From: a virus
Virus record (IMG/VR): IMGVR_UViG_3300038701_002259
Coordinates: 1 to 22,930 of that record
Length of the DNA: 22,930 nucleotides
Strand: one strand, 5' to 3'
This document shows positions 1-9,269 of this stretch, one piece after another (positions within the stretch are counted from its first letter, which is position 1; each line of letters begins with the position of its first letter). Below the pieces are notes generated by a model that was given only the letters and a program-made list of their open reading frames with translations, ran no database searches and had not been told where the DNA came from. The translations under genes and the position numbers were made by a program.

Positions 1-3000
1 AGTACGGGCATGAGAAATCTCTGAAAGACATTACGCTCAGTGAGGGTTCGTATACCGTGTTTATGGGCGAGCGGTTCGATGCGGCTCGCAACGTCTGGAC
101 AGTTCGCAATAAGGGTAGAATTGCATCGCACGGGGAAACCAAGCCCGAAGCCATCGCTGCCTTTGCTGACGAACATGCAAAGCTCGGGAACCTGCGCGAG
201 CGGGCAAAGGGCGTTAAATTTGAGATCCGCAAGTGGCGGAACGGCTCGACCTTCATTGGCAAAAAGGTTGGCAAAGACTGGATCGAGGTTGAAACCAATC
301 CTGATTGGGATTGGAAGGAAGCCCGTGCCTACCTGGCGGAAAACCAAGAGGCTCTTGAGGCAAAATTCAAGCGAATGAAGGAGCTGCCGCCGGAGCGCGG
401 CGAAGAAAATGCGCCGCGCGTTGGCACCGATCATCGCAATGGGCAGGACGTAACGCCAGAGATGTTTACGGAGACCTTCGGCTTCCGAGGCGTGCAGTTT
501 GGCAACTACGTTGAGGGGCCGCGCCGACAGGCTGATTTGAATAACGCATTTGACGGACTCATGGACTTGGCCGGAGTCGTGAATGTCCCGCCGAAAGCCA
601 TGTCTTTGAATGGAACTTTGGGCTTGGCGTTTGGCGCTCGCGGGTCTGGCCGCAGGGCTTCGGCCCATTATGAACCCGGAATGGTTGTCATTAACCTGAC
701 CAAAGGATCTGGAGCGGGGTCGCTGGCACATGAATGGTGGCACGCACTCGACCATTATTTCAGCATGCAGGGCGGAAAGAAGAGCTCTCTTCTGACGGAA
801 ACTGCCGGCCGGGGGCTTGATGGAAATATCCGCCCGGAGGTCGTTGAAGCGTTCAAGGATCTGATGTCCACTGTGCGCCAGGGCGAACTAGCCGTTCGGT
901 CAAGGCAGGCCGACAAGCGCCGGAGCACGCCGTATTTCTCCACGATGGTCGAAATGACTGCGCGTTCGTTTGAAAGCTATGTCATCGGCAAGCTACAGGA
1001 TCAGAGCGCGTCGAACGACTATCTGGCGAACATTCTGAGTGAGGACGCATGGAACGCGATCGAGGCGATGGCGGGACAGGAAACCCCAACCTGGCCGTAT
1101 GTCACGGTTTCGGAAATGCCGATCTTCCGCCAGGCGTTTGATAATCTGTTCGACGTGATCCAGACCGAAGAGACGCCCGAGGGCACCGTGCGCATGTATC
1201 AGCGCCAACTCAGCCAGTTCTATTCCCCGCTCCTGCGGGCGGTGCAGAACGCCAAGCAGCGCAAGGCCCCGGCGAAAGACTGGCAGGCTATCCTCGCCAA
1301 GCTGCCGGGCGTCAAGCAGGCGGAAATCGAATGGCTTGGCGTCTATGACTGGCTGGACAGCCAAGAAGGCGCGCAGGTTCCACGTGAAACACTGGAACAG
1401 TTCATCCGCGACGGGCAGATCCAGCTGGTCGAGGAACGGCTGGCCGGTGACGAAGACACCGCCCCGGATTTGAGCGTCGAGGTCGATTACAACAACGCTA
1501 TGGACCCCGATTGGGAGTTCGAGGCCGAAGCTTATATGGACGAGGCGCGGGACGAGGCGATCGAGGAAGACCCCGACCGTGATCCAGACGATATTCCAGA
1601 CGAGGAAATTCGCGACATTGCGGATCGCATCGCCCGCGAGCGATGGGAACCGACCGAGTTCGCAGCCGATGTGTTTGACGACCGCAGCGGTGAGTATGTC
1701 GCAACGGGCGTCTGGGACACGGACATGTCCGAATACCGGTTTCCTGATCTCAATGCCTCTGGCAAGGACGAAGATATTATCGAGGCGGCGCGGGAATACC
1801 TGAGAGGCCAGCAGTTTGCGGGGCAAGACGACATCGACGGCCCGGCGCGATTCCCTGAAGAGCCGGATTACAACGAGCCGGGCGGCACCGATTACCGCGA
1901 GATCCTGCTTCGGGTGCCGAACCTGCATGTGACGGGGCGGAATGTTTCGAGAAAGACGAGGGCCGATCAGCCTGACGTGGACGGGCAAACCGCATTTGAT
2001 CCAGATCAATACACCAGCGTCACGCAAAAACGCCCCTTTGTCCAATCCTACCACTTCGAGCAGGAGAACATCGTCGTTCATGCCCGCGTGAAGGACCGGG
2101 CCGGGGCCCAAGGCGAGCGCGTGCTGTTCGTCGAGGAAATCCAGTCGGACCTGGCGTCGAAGTGGCGCGAGAACACCGAAAGCCCGGAGGTCACGGCAAG
2201 GCGGCGCAGTCTTCAGGAAGAGCGCGACAGGCTGTCGGATGAGCGTCGAAACATAACGGGCCGCGTCGCCGCTGCGCTAAACGATGAATTTGAGGCCGCG
2301 GGTGTCGATGGCGCGACATCGGCGCGGATGGCGGTATTCGCGATCGAAGATCGAGTGAACCAAGGCTCAGACCAAGGAGGGCAGGGCGCGCTATACGCGA
2401 ACCTTCTTCGTCAGGAGAATTTGGAAACCTACCAGATGGTCGTTGACCTGATGCGAGATCGCAAAGCCGTTAACGACGAACTCCTACGCCTCGGGACCGA
2501 GCGCCGGGTGGACCCGTCCACCCCTGACACCCCGTTCAAGGAGGAACACACCTACACGCTGATGGTGAAGCGCCTTCTGCGCGAGGCGGCAGAGAAGGGC
2601 TATGACAGGCTGTCGTGGACGCCCGGCTACATGCAGGCCAAGCGGTGGAACAAGGCCGGTCAAAGCGTCGTGGAGCGGATTGAATGGGAAAAAAGCACGG
2701 GCACCAACGCCGAGGGTGCGGTGAAAGATGTTCTCCTTGTGATGGCGGGATCGAACGGCAACGGTGGTGAGTATGTGGTATCGGTGAATGATCGCGGTGA
2801 TATTGTGGATACCGATGCGGCGGCGCTGGAAGGCAAGACGTTGCAATCGCTTATTGGCCCCCAGCTTGCAAAGCAAATTCTGAGTGAAGAAAAGGGCACC
2901 GTCTCCGGCCAGAAGATCACCTTCCCCGACTCCGGTTATGCCATTGCCTACGACCAGCAGACCAAGCGGGCCGTCGAGAAGTTCGCCAAGAAGTACGGCG

Positions 3001-6000
3001 GGAGGGTGTATCAGGACCGGACGTTGCCGGATATGGCTGACACGAACGCTTCTGACGTTGCAATGACCGCAGCCATTCAGGAAATGGGCGACCAACCAGC
3101 CATTGAGCGGATCGTGAACGCACTGCCATCGCGGCTTACAGATCAAGCGAGAGATCGAGCGGGGGAAGCGTTGTGGCGCGCGGTTGGTGGTATGGATGGG
3201 CCTTACCGCCTAAGCCAAGCAGCGGTGAGCCAAATAGGCAGGGCTAAGGCGGAGGCCGCTCTTGGTGTCGCCCCCAAAGGCAACCCCGTCTGGTCGATCG
3301 ACATCACGCCGGAACTGCGCGCGGCGGCTCTTGAGCCGATGCCAATCTTGCAGGAAGCGGCCATCGAGACGCCCGACGCCTCGCTGATGGATGAGGGAAC
3401 GCTGCGCGAAATCCTGCCGGAACTGCGCGCATCCCTCGACAAAATGGGGCTCAAGCGCGTGCGCCTGGGGATTGGCGAAGACCGGGCCCAGCAGGGCGTG
3501 TTCCAGATCAACCGGATCGGGGCCATGGACATCCTGATCGGGGCCAGCCTGAATCCGCGCGCCACGCTCTACCATGAGTCGATTCACGCGCTGCGGGCGA
3601 TCAATGCGTTCTCGGATGCCGAGTGGTCCCGGTTGGAGGCTGCGGCAACCCGTGAGCCGACTGACGACAACCCAAGCCCGAACTGGATAGCCAAGCACCG
3701 CATTGCCGAACGCTACCCGGATCTGTCCCGTGAACAGCAGATCGAGGAAGCCATTGCCGAAGAGTTCGGCGAGTGGGCGTCGACTGGCCAAGCCCATAGC
3801 GGTGGCATCCGTCTCGCCTTCGAGAAGATCCGCCGGATCATGCAGGCCATCGCCGAAGCGCTGACCGGTCGCGGGTTCTTCACCGCCGAGGATGTCTTTG
3901 GCCGGGCGATCTCTGGCGAGATCATGCGGCGCCACGCCGGGAACACCGGAGCGCTGCGCGGCGAAGGCAGTATGGACCAGCGGGTTCCTGGCCTACCGGA
4001 TGTCGGGCCCGGACTCTCGCAGCCCTTGCCGGATGACGGCTTTGCGGCCGGCGGCCTGATCGAGTTCGAAACCACGCCAGAGGCGCGCGACCAGGCGGCG
4101 TCTCTCGCTAACGACATGCGGTCGGAACTGCGCAAGCTTGGCTTGCCGAACATCGAGACACGCGGTGTCGAACGCCTCTTTGCCGAAGTGGGCGAGATCA
4201 AAAAGCAGGAACTGGACGGGGTGTATTTCAGGGGCGTCATCACGGCGGCCTTGTCGTCGAGTCGCACTTGGCGGCAGACGGTGCGCCACGAGGCTATCCA
4301 CGCGCTGCGCGATGCCCGCATGTGGGGCAAGGAGGCCGGTCTGTTCCGCCCGGCAGAGTGGCGGGCGCTGGAACGCTACGCCAAGACCCAGACGGAAATG
4401 CTGGCTCGGGTTCGCGAGGCCTACCCAAACGACCCCGAAAGCGTCATTCTGGAAGAGGTCATCGCCGACCTGTTCGCGGACTTCATGGATGGCCGGTTCG
4501 AGCCGACCGGGTTCGTCGCGGCGGGGATGCGCGCAATCCGCAACGCGCTGGAGGCAATCGGCAACGCGCTGCGCGGCAATGGCTTCACCACGGCAGAGGC
4601 TGTTTTCCGGCGCGTGGGCGAGGGGGAAGTGGGGCGCAGGCAGTTCGAGGGCCGACAGCGCCCAGAGCCAGCCCTGACCGCCTCAGAGCGCCCCAGAGAC
4701 CGCAACGGGCGCTTTGTGAGCCGTCAGGCCGGAGCACAGGGCGACCTGCGGCCCATGTTCGCCGCGCGCAACTTCGCACCGAGTGGCGCTGATCAGGGCG
4801 GGGAAGGGGTTCGCGCAGGTGGCACGTTCTCTGAGACCGCGCTCGAACGCATCAAGGCGCTCAACGCTCTTTATGGCCCACCGACCCAGCCGACTCAGTT
4901 GGGCTTGCCGCCTCTTTTTGAAGTTCCGCATCGGCGTGGCATAGATCGTTTCCGTGAGGAAATTCAAGATCGCTTCGTCATGTTCGGGGCTGTCAATGCG
5001 GCCATCGAAAAGAAAACCGGTGAGGCAGTTCCTGACGAAATAGACTTTCGGTTGAAGCAAACCCTTTACGATGGCCGCGCCTCGTCACGACTTGAGAAAA
5101 TGCTGCGTGAAGAGGTGCGCCCCATAACCACAATGATGAAGGCACTGAAAGTCTCGGTTGATGATATAGGCACATACCTTCTTGCCATGCACGCCAAGGA
5201 GCGCAATGCCGAAATGGCGCGTCGAGACCCGGATAGGTTCCGGGACGGGAACGGATCTGGACTCTATGATGAAGCCGCGGATGCTCTTATCGAGGATTTT
5301 AGGGATCGCGGGCAACTGGAAAACTTGGAACAGGTTGCGGGCAAGGTCCGCGCCATGCTCGACCGCGACCTGAACAATCGCCGCGCATCCGGGCTTATCA
5401 GCCAAGAACAGCATCAATCCTACAAGGATATGTATGACCACTATGTTCCGCTGAGAGGCTTCGCGGAACGGGATGATGCCGCCCAAACTGGACGCATCGG
5501 CAGGGGCTTTGACATCCGTGGGAAAGAGGTTCGCGAGGCTCTTGGACGGATGTCGATCTCGGAAAACCCATTTGTCCAGGCCATTGCCATGCGCCAGGAG
5601 GGTATCGTCAGGGCAGAGAAAAACCGCGTCGGTCGATCTCTTCTCAAACAGGTTGAGAAATATCCCAACCCTGAACTCTGGGAGCAGCTGGGGAAACTGC
5701 CCATGCGGAAAGTTTTCGACAATGACACCGGCATGGTTCGGGAAGTTGTTGATTTTGGCGTGCTGAAAGAAACCGAGGTCATCGGGGTGAAGGTTGGCGG
5801 TGAAACTCGATATGTGCGCATCAAAGACAGGTTGATGGCCGAGGCCGTGAAGAATCTGGGCACGTCTGACTTCGGCGATTGGGCGCCGGTAATGAACACG
5901 GTCGCGCGCACAACGCGCGCTTTCTCCAGGCTTCAAACCGGGGGCAACCCGAACTTCGTGTTTGCCAATGCCATGGCAGACTACGCGGAGGGGGTGTGGA

Positions 6001-7748
6001 CCGCGTACAACGCGGACACGAAGGGCATGGTGCCGTCTTTCGTTAAAAATTACCCGGTTGCTCTAGCCGTTGCCCTGCAACGCGAAGTGAGGAACAGCGC
6101 GATCGGGCGCGGCGCCAACTTGCTGGAGGACAGCCGGATCAAGAAACTCATGGGCCAAGATGTCGCCGAGGAAGATATGTCTGCTTTTGAGAGGTATTAT
6201 GAAGAGTGGGAGTCTTCCGGCGGGAAGATCAACTTCATGGCGTTCCGCGACCTCGATGAAATCACGCAGGACATCAACGACCAGATCGGGGCGAACGGCA
6301 GGGTGAATTGGGCTGCGGCTCCATTTAAGGCAGCGGAGAAAGCCCTCCAAACCGTTGAAATGGTAAACCAGCCGATCGAGCACGCGACCCGCTTTGCCAT
6401 GTTTGTTTCAGCTCGACAAAATGGGTTCTCAAGGGAGCGGGCAGCAGAGATGGCGCTCGATGCCAGCGGCAACTACTATCGCCGCGGTCGGCAAACCCGC
6501 AAGTTCACCACCTTCTACGCATTCTTCAATCCAGCCATTCAGGGCATGGAAAAGTTCGCCAGATTTTCTGGCAAAAAGAAGAACTGGGCAATTTACGCTG
6601 GCTTGATGACTACCGCTTTCGCCCTGACCGCGTTCAACATGGACGCTTGGGGCGACGACGACGACCCGGAAGGGCGTCCGCTCTACCTCCAGATCCCGGA
6701 GTGGGAACGCAGTCGAAGCATAATCATCCCCTACGGCGTCGAAGAGGAAGAGGTGGAGATCAACGGCGAAATGATCACACGACAGCGCCTGAAATACTTT
6801 TCCTATCGGGTTCCGCACAACTTGCGCCCCCTTCTGACGATGGGGAATGAGGCGGCTGCGCTGGCAGCGGGGCACGCGACCCCAGAGGAAAGCATCGGCG
6901 CCGTCAATCGGTCGATACTCATGAACACAAACCCATTCGGCAGCGAGAGCGTCTGGAACATGGTGGCCCCGACCTTTGCCGATCCGTTTGTCGACCTCGC
7001 CTTCAACCGCTCTTGGACCGGCGCCCCAATCCGCCCAGAATCACAGATGTGGACCGAAGGGCGCCCGCGATCCAATCAGTATTTTGAGCGCAGCAATTCG
7101 GACGCCGCTGTTTGGATTGCGCAGGCGATGAACCGCCTTGGCGGTGGAGACCGATTCACACCCGCCCCGCTGTTTCCGGGGGTGTTTGACCGATACCCAG
7201 GCGAACTTGAATACCTCTATCGGTATTGGTCTGGCGGTCTAGGTCGGTTCCTCTCGATGTCGGGAGAGGCCGCACTTGACGCCGCGCAGGGTGTTGAAAC
7301 GGACCCGAATAGAGTGCCGATCCTGCGTTCCGTGATGGGGCGAACAAACTGGTATGATGCTCAAGGCCGATACTACGACATGAGAACCGAGGTGTTTGGC
7401 CAGAGAAACCGCGCTCGCGCCGCCTGGGCCGCCCTCGAAGAAAACCCAAATGATGCCTTGGCAGCGGAAACATGGGAGAGGATTTCCACCGAGCTCAATG
7501 TTTATCGGCAGGGCGATAGGTTCAGGTGGACGCAATCGACGCCACGCATCTTTGATCGCTCCGATGACCTGTTGCGCGGGATTCGGGACGAGATCTACGA
7601 GGCGCAAACAAATCCAAGTCTGAGCAGGCCGGAGCGCATCGAACGAGAACGAGAGTTGACCCTCCAAATGGAAGAGATCATGCGCGAAACCATGAGGGTC
7701 TATCTTGGAGAGCAGGCCGCAAATCTGGCGGCGATTGGTCCCGACTAG
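1..7748 (+). CDS. Giant polyvalent phage protein (LPD1- and LPD38-like), 5'-truncated
   Basis: The frame is open from base 3, so the gene starts upstream of the window; GTG at 57 is only the first start-like codon. Residues here are numbered from that codon (2,563 aa). An LPD1-like region (about 140-310) carries the HEWWH zincin motif at 225-229. An acidic stretch follows (about 470-590). Next is a block typical of phage polyvalent proteins, with a VEEIQSD motif near 700 and a GYDRLSWT motif near 855. Two related metallopeptidase-like units come next: HESIH at 1173-1177 with EEAIAEEF at 1230, and HEAIH at 1411-1415 with EEVIADLF at 1466. From about 1930 to the end the sequence resembles LPD38, with a hydrophobic segment near 2180-2200. 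Such polyvalent proteins are thought to travel with phage or plasmid DNA into the new host. The individual enzymatic activities here are inference. It is the last large gene of the rightward late block. Confidence 0.85.
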   Translation, partial: YGHEKSLKDITLSEGSYTVFMGERFDAARNVWTVRNKGRIASHGETKPEAIAAFADEHAKLGNLRERAKGVKFEIRKWRNGSTFIGKKVGKDWIEVETNPDWDWKEARAYLAENQEALEAKFKRMKELPPERGEENAPRVGTDHRNGQDVTPEMFTETFGFRGVQFGNYVEGPRRQADLNNAFDGLMDLAGVVNVPPKAMSLNGTLGLAFGARGSGRRASAHYEPGMVVINLTKGSGAGSLAHEWWHALDHYFSMQGGKKSSLLTETAGRGLDGNIRPEVVEAFKDLMSTVRQGELAVRSRQADKRRSTPYFSTMVEMTARSFESYVIGKLQDQSASNDYLANILSEDAWNAIEAMAGQETPTWPYVTVSEMPIFRQAFDNLFDVIQTEETPEGTVRMYQRQLSQFYSPLLRAVQNAKQRKAPAKDWQAILAKLPGVKQAEIEWLGVYDWLDSQEGAQVPRETLEQFIRDGQIQLVEERLAGDEDTAPDLSVEVDYNNAMDPDWEFEAEAYMDEARDEAIEEDPDRDPDDIPDEEIRDIADRIARERWEPTEFAADVFDDRSGEYVATGVWDTDMSEYRFPDLNASGKDEDIIEAAREYLRGQQFAGQDDIDGPARFPEEPDYNEPGGTDYREILLRVPNLHVTGRNVSRKTRADQPDVDGQTAFDPDQYTSVTQKRPFVQSYHFEQENIVVHARVKDRAGAQGERVLFVEEIQSDLASKWRENTESPEVTARRRSLQEERDRLSDERRNITGRVAAALNDEFEAAGVDGATSARMAVFAIEDRVNQGSDQGGQGALYANLLRQENLETYQMVVDLMRDRKAVNDELLRLGTERRVDPSTPDTPFKEEHTYTLMVKRLLREAAEKGYDRLSWTPGYMQAKRWNKAGQSVVERIEWEKSTGTNAEGAVKDVLLVMAGSNGNGGEYVVSVNDRGDIVDTDAAALEGKTLQSLIGPQLAKQILSEEKGTVSGQKITFPDSGYAIAYDQQTKRAVEKFAKKYGGRVYQDRTLPDMADTNASDVAMTAAIQEMGDQPAIERIVNALPSRLTDQARDRAGEALWRAVGGMDGPYRLSQAAVSQIGRAKAEAALGVAPKGNPVWSIDITPELRAAALEPMPILQEAAIETPDASLMDEGTLREILPELRASLDKMGLKRVRLGIGEDRAQQGVFQINRIGAMDILIGASLNPRATLYHESIHALRAINAFSDAEWSRLEAAATREPTDDNPSPNWIAKHRIAERYPDLSREQQIEEAIAEEFGEWASTGQAHSGGIRLAFEKIRRIMQAIAEALTGRGFFTAEDVFGRAISGEIMRRHAGNTGALRGEGSMDQRVPGLPDVGPGLSQPLPDDGFAAGGLIEFETTPEARDQAASLANDMRSELRKLGLPNIETRGVERLFAEVGEIKKQELDGVYFRGVITAALSSSRTWRQTVRHEAIHALRDARMWGKEAGLFRPAEWRALERYAKTQTEMLARVREAYPNDPESVILEEVIADLFADFMDGRFEPTGFVAAGMRAIRNALEAIGNALRGNGFTTAEAVFRRVGEGEVGRRQFEGRQRPEPALTASERPRDRNGRFVSRQAGAQGDLRPMFAARNFAPSGADQGGEGVRAGGTFSETALERIKALNALYGPPTQPTQLGLPPLFEVPHRRGIDRFREEIQDRFVMFGAVNAAIEKKTGEAVPDEIDFRLKQTLYDGRASSRLEKMLREEVRPITTMMKALKVSVDDIGTYLLAMHAKERNAEMARRDPDRFRDGNGSGLYDEAADALIEDFRDRGQLENLEQVAGKVRAMLDRDLNNRRASGLISQEQHQSYKDMYDHYVPLRGFAERDDAAQTGRIGRGFDIRGKEVREALGRMSISENPFVQAIAMRQEGIVRAEKNRVGRSLLKQVEKYPNPELWEQLGKLPMRKVFDNDTGMVREVVDFGVLKETEVIGVKVGGETRYVRIKDRLMAEAVKNLGTSDFGDWAPVMNTVARTTRAFSRLQTGGNPNFVFANAMADYAEGVWTAYNADTKGMVPSFVKNYPVALAVALQREVRNSAIGRGANLLEDSRIKKLMGQDVAEEDMSAFERYYEEWESSGGKINFMAFRDLDEITQDINDQIGANGRVNWAAAPFKAAEKALQTVEMVNQPIEHATRFAMFVSARQNGFSRERAAEMALDASGNYYRRGRQTRKFTTFYAFFNPAIQGMEKFARFSGKKKNWAIYAGLMTTAFALTAFNMDAWGDDDDPEGRPLYLQIPEWERSRSIIIPYGVEEEEVEINGEMITRQRLKYFSYRVPHNLRPLLTMGNEAAALAAGHATPEESIGAVNRSILMNTNPFGSESVWNMVAPTFADPFVDLAFNRSWTGAPIRPESQMWTEGRPRSNQYFERSNSDAAVWIAQAMNRLGGGDRFTPAPLFPGVFDRYPGELEYLYRYWSGGLGRFLSMSGEAALDAAQGVETDPNRVPILRSVMGRTNWYDAQGRYYDMRTEVFGQRNRARAAWAALEENPNDALAAETWERISTELNVYRQGDRFRWTQSTPRIFDRSDDLLRGIRDEIYEAQTNPSLSRPERIERERELTLQMEEIMRETMRVYLGEQAANLAAIGPD

Positions 7749-7795
7749 GGCTGGCCGTTCTTGTCATCGAGCGCTTCAATCCCCATGGTATAGGG

Positions 7796-8116
7796 ATGAC
7801 AAAGGACAGATTTTGGAAAGAGATCGTGCCAGCTTGCTTGCTCGCCTCATTCGTTTCCGCAACAGTCGCATTCGAGTGGGCCCGATCAACTGCGCCTGCC
7901 GTTGTTCAGCAGGCGCAAGAAGACCAAGAGCGCCTTGAATCGTGGTGGGAAGAACAGCGCGAGCGCCAGGAGCAGCAACGGGCGCTCGATGCACAGTGGA
8001 TGGAGAGCTGCGCGGACGCCTACGAGCGCGCCTATGAAGACGCACGATATGACTTGATGGACGAGGCGTGGCGGGGCGATCTATCCCCAGGTGCGTCTGT
8101 GCCAAGGGAATACTGA
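7796..8116 (+). CDS. Small single-pass membrane protein with charged helix
   Basis: This 106-aa protein starts 47 bp after the polyvalent gene, in the same direction. Residues about 8-28 form a hydrophobic segment (IVPACLLASFVSATVAF) that could be a membrane anchor or uncleaved signal. The rest is a long, strongly charged helix rich in Glu, Gln and Arg, probably a coiled coil. The ATG at 7796 has only a short GGG upstream, but there is no better in-frame start because a stop lies just before it. I do not recognise the family. A small inner-membrane protein at the end of a late operon could be a spanin- or lysis-related factor, but no lysozyme or holin is visible beside it, so this is only a guess. 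The reading frame continues past the TGA with coding-like sequence to 8200, so the protein may be truncated by a nonsense mutation. Confidence 0.65.
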   Translation: MTKDRFWKEIVPACLLASFVSATVAFEWARSTAPAVVQQAQEDQERLESWWEEQRERQEQQRALDAQWMESCADAYERAYEDARYDLMDEAWRGDLSPGASVPREY

Positions 8117-8200
8117 CTCGACGCCGCGCGCCGCGAGATTCTGCGAGAGGTGCCGATGCCGCCGGATCGCGGGCCGGTCGAGGATCCGTTTGGCGGATAA
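8117..8200 (+). other. In-frame coding-like extension after the TGA at 8114
   Basis: Reading on in the frame of the preceding gene gives 27 codons, beginning LDAARREILREVP and ending VEDPFGG, before a TAA at 8198-8200. The composition is protein-like and continues the charged helical character of the upstream protein. The TGA at 8114-8116 could be a recent nonsense mutation (one base from TGG), a sequencing error, or a natural end with a fossil tail. An ATG at 8156 with GAGAGG upstream could start a 14-residue peptide, which I consider unlikely. Confidence 0.4.
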
Positions 8201-8274
8201 GCGGCATGAGTGTGAAAGGCGGCTGCACCTGAACGACAGGCGCGGCGGGTCGTCCCTGCCGCCGATCACAGGCT

Positions 8275-8301
8275 TACTCTACACCATCGCGCGGCGGGGT
8301 G
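8275..8301 (+). repeat. 27-bp imperfect direct repeat, copy 1
   Basis: It begins TACTCTACACCATCGCGCGG and matches the copy at 8560-8586 at 26 of 27 positions. It lies in the gene-free stretch downstream of the late genes. Confidence 0.7.
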
Positions 8302-8559
8302 CAAAGCGGCTATGTGGGCCGAGATTCGGAACAGCAACGCTGCCCTACTGATCGGTTTCGCGCCCCCGTGGCATCTAAGGGTCTTTCACCTACTCTGCCA
8401 CCACGCCCGGAGAATCTACGGTCACAGGCTGTCCGAGGCGCGGCCCTGTGAAAGCGGCTATTTTGGCGCGGGTGGGGCCTGCCCGGAACCCCACAAAACG
8501 CTCCCACCCGAGAGTGGTGCTACGGCCGGCAGAATATCACCGTGTCGCCGCGCCTCCCC

Positions 8560-8586
8560 TACTCTACATCATCGCGCGGCGGGGTG
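8560..8586 (+). repeat. 27-bp imperfect direct repeat, copy 2
   Basis: It begins TACTCTACATCATCGCGCGG and lies 285 bp from copy 1. The copy forms the right side of a hairpin: CGCCGCGC at 8546-8553 is the exact reverse complement of GCGCGGCG at 8574-8581, with a 20-nt loop. The neighbouring leftward gene ends at 8597, so the hairpin could help terminate its transcript, although no T-run follows. Confidence 0.7.
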
Positions 8587-8596
8587 GAACCGCAAT

Positions 8597-8842
8597 TCAC
8601 TCTTTCAGCGATTGTGCAAGCAGATCTTGCAGCATGACCGTTCCGCCCATCATGGTAAGCACTTCGGACCCGGCGAAGCCAATCCCCGCAGTCAAATTTG
8701 GGCGCGCACATGAATACGAAATTCCGATGACCTCACCGCGCTTGGCTTCGTCCAAAAGGTTTTCTAAACGCTCGATCACTAGCGGGTCCGCTCTGCCTTT
8801 GAAAACTCGGTTTCCGTCGCCGATGCTGGTAACGTTTTCCAT
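8597..8842 (-). CDS. Small conserved-type phage protein, 81 aa
   Basis: The chosen start (ATG at 8842) overlaps the upstream stop as TGATG and is preceded by AGGAG at good spacing; an earlier in-frame start would lie inside the upstream gene. The protein has a helical segment (VIERLENLLDEAKRGEVIGI) followed by a short strand-rich part with GFAGSEV, and ends in a leucine-rich helix. Similar short proteins of the pattern 'LExLLxxAxxGEVxG' occur in proteobacterial phages, but I know no function for them. It is the last gene of a five-gene leftward cluster and ends facing the repeat-rich region. Confidence 0.75.
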   Translation of the reverse strand: MENVTSIGDGNRVFKGRADPLVIERLENLLDEAKRGEVIGISYSCARPNLTAGIGFAGSEVLTMMGGTVMLQDLLAQSLKE

Positions 8843-9159
8843 CACTCCTCCCACAGATAAGGTTTGCCTTGCTCGCCGCCGTGCATGTCGATGCTGATGC
8901 GAAAGTCGTGCAGCTTGTTGCAGACGTGCAGGATTGGCGCCTTCTGTTTGAAGGACGCACTGCTTCGCAGCATATCCACCACGCGAGCGGCCTCATCGGC
9001 GTTTCGTTGTAAATACTCGCGGCATTCATCGAGCGTCATGGACGGTCGAGCGCGCATGAAAAATTGCGGATCGGGGTAGCGCGTCATTGCTTCTTTACCA
9101 GTGATGCGGCTGTCGTGCCAATGGACGAATAATCTATTGGCTGGATTAGGGTAGGTCAT
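8842..9159 (-). CDS. Hypothetical phage protein, 105 aa
   Basis: ATG at 9159 is chosen because AAAGGAGA precedes it at good spacing and it overlaps the upstream small gene as ATGA. A longer frame upstream would overlap that small gene fully. The sequence is hydrophilic and predicted mostly helical in the middle (TLDECREYLQRNADEAARVV), with a His-rich end (DMHGGEQGK). I recognise no family motif. It belongs to the leftward cluster of small overlapping genes between the late genes and the integrase, a position where phages often keep morons or accessory regulators. Confidence 0.7.
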   Translation of the reverse strand: MTYPNPANRLFVHWHDSRITGKEAMTRYPDPQFFMRARPSMTLDECREYLQRNADEAARVVDMLRSSASFKQKAPILHVCNKLHDFRISIDMHGGEQGKPYLWEE

Positions 9160-9269
9160 TGGTTTTCTCCTTTCAGTTCTGCGAGGGCGCGGAGGCATTG
9201 CGATAACCAGTGCTTCACTGGCGTCTCTATCGTGATGTTTACGTGCGCTTCGATCATCATGCGCTTCAT
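9156..9269 (-). CDS. Tiny gene, 37 aa
   Basis: This gene falls below common ORF length cut-offs. It starts at ATG 9269 with a near-perfect GGAGGTGGAAGG before it, overlaps the upstream stop as ATGA, and itself ends with an ATGA overlap onto the next gene. The product (MKRMMIEAHVNITIETPVKH, then a short amphipathic helix with LSQCLRALAEL) has no recognisable motif. Double ATGA coupling plus a strong ribosome-binding site make it likely to be translated. Function unknown. Confidence 0.7.
   Translation of the reverse strand: MKRMMIEAHVNITIETPVKHWLSQCLRALAELKGENQ

Larger units (their letters stand above)
8201..8596 (+). other. Gene-free region between convergent genes, with repeats
   Basis: I see no credible gene here. 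Open frames crossing it are overlaps of neighbouring genes on the wrong strand. It holds two copies of a 27-bp imperfect direct repeat (8275-8301 and 8560-8586, one mismatch), a degenerate third copy near 8391, a similar AAAGCGGCTAT segment near 8304 and 8451, and inverted repeats at 8546-8581 and 8472-8494. It lies where rightward late genes meet a leftward gene block, so transcription termination is expected. It is also one of two places where a phage attachment site could lie, but I cannot identify an att core. Confidence 0.5.

Noticed and set aside
993-2111. 372-aa minus-strand frame inside the polyvalent gene
   Set aside because: It is antisense to a clearly coding frame with recognisable domains; it has no ribosome-binding site or motif and reflects GC-rich codon bias.
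8472-8494. Intrinsic terminator (GTGGGG ... CCCCAC hairpin)
   Set aside because: The stem is only six base pairs and no T-run follows on either strand; kept only as part of the repeat-rich region.
8312-8713. 133-aa plus-strand frame in the repeat region
   Set aside because: It overlaps a well-supported leftward gene on the opposite strand, has no ribosome-binding site and no motif.
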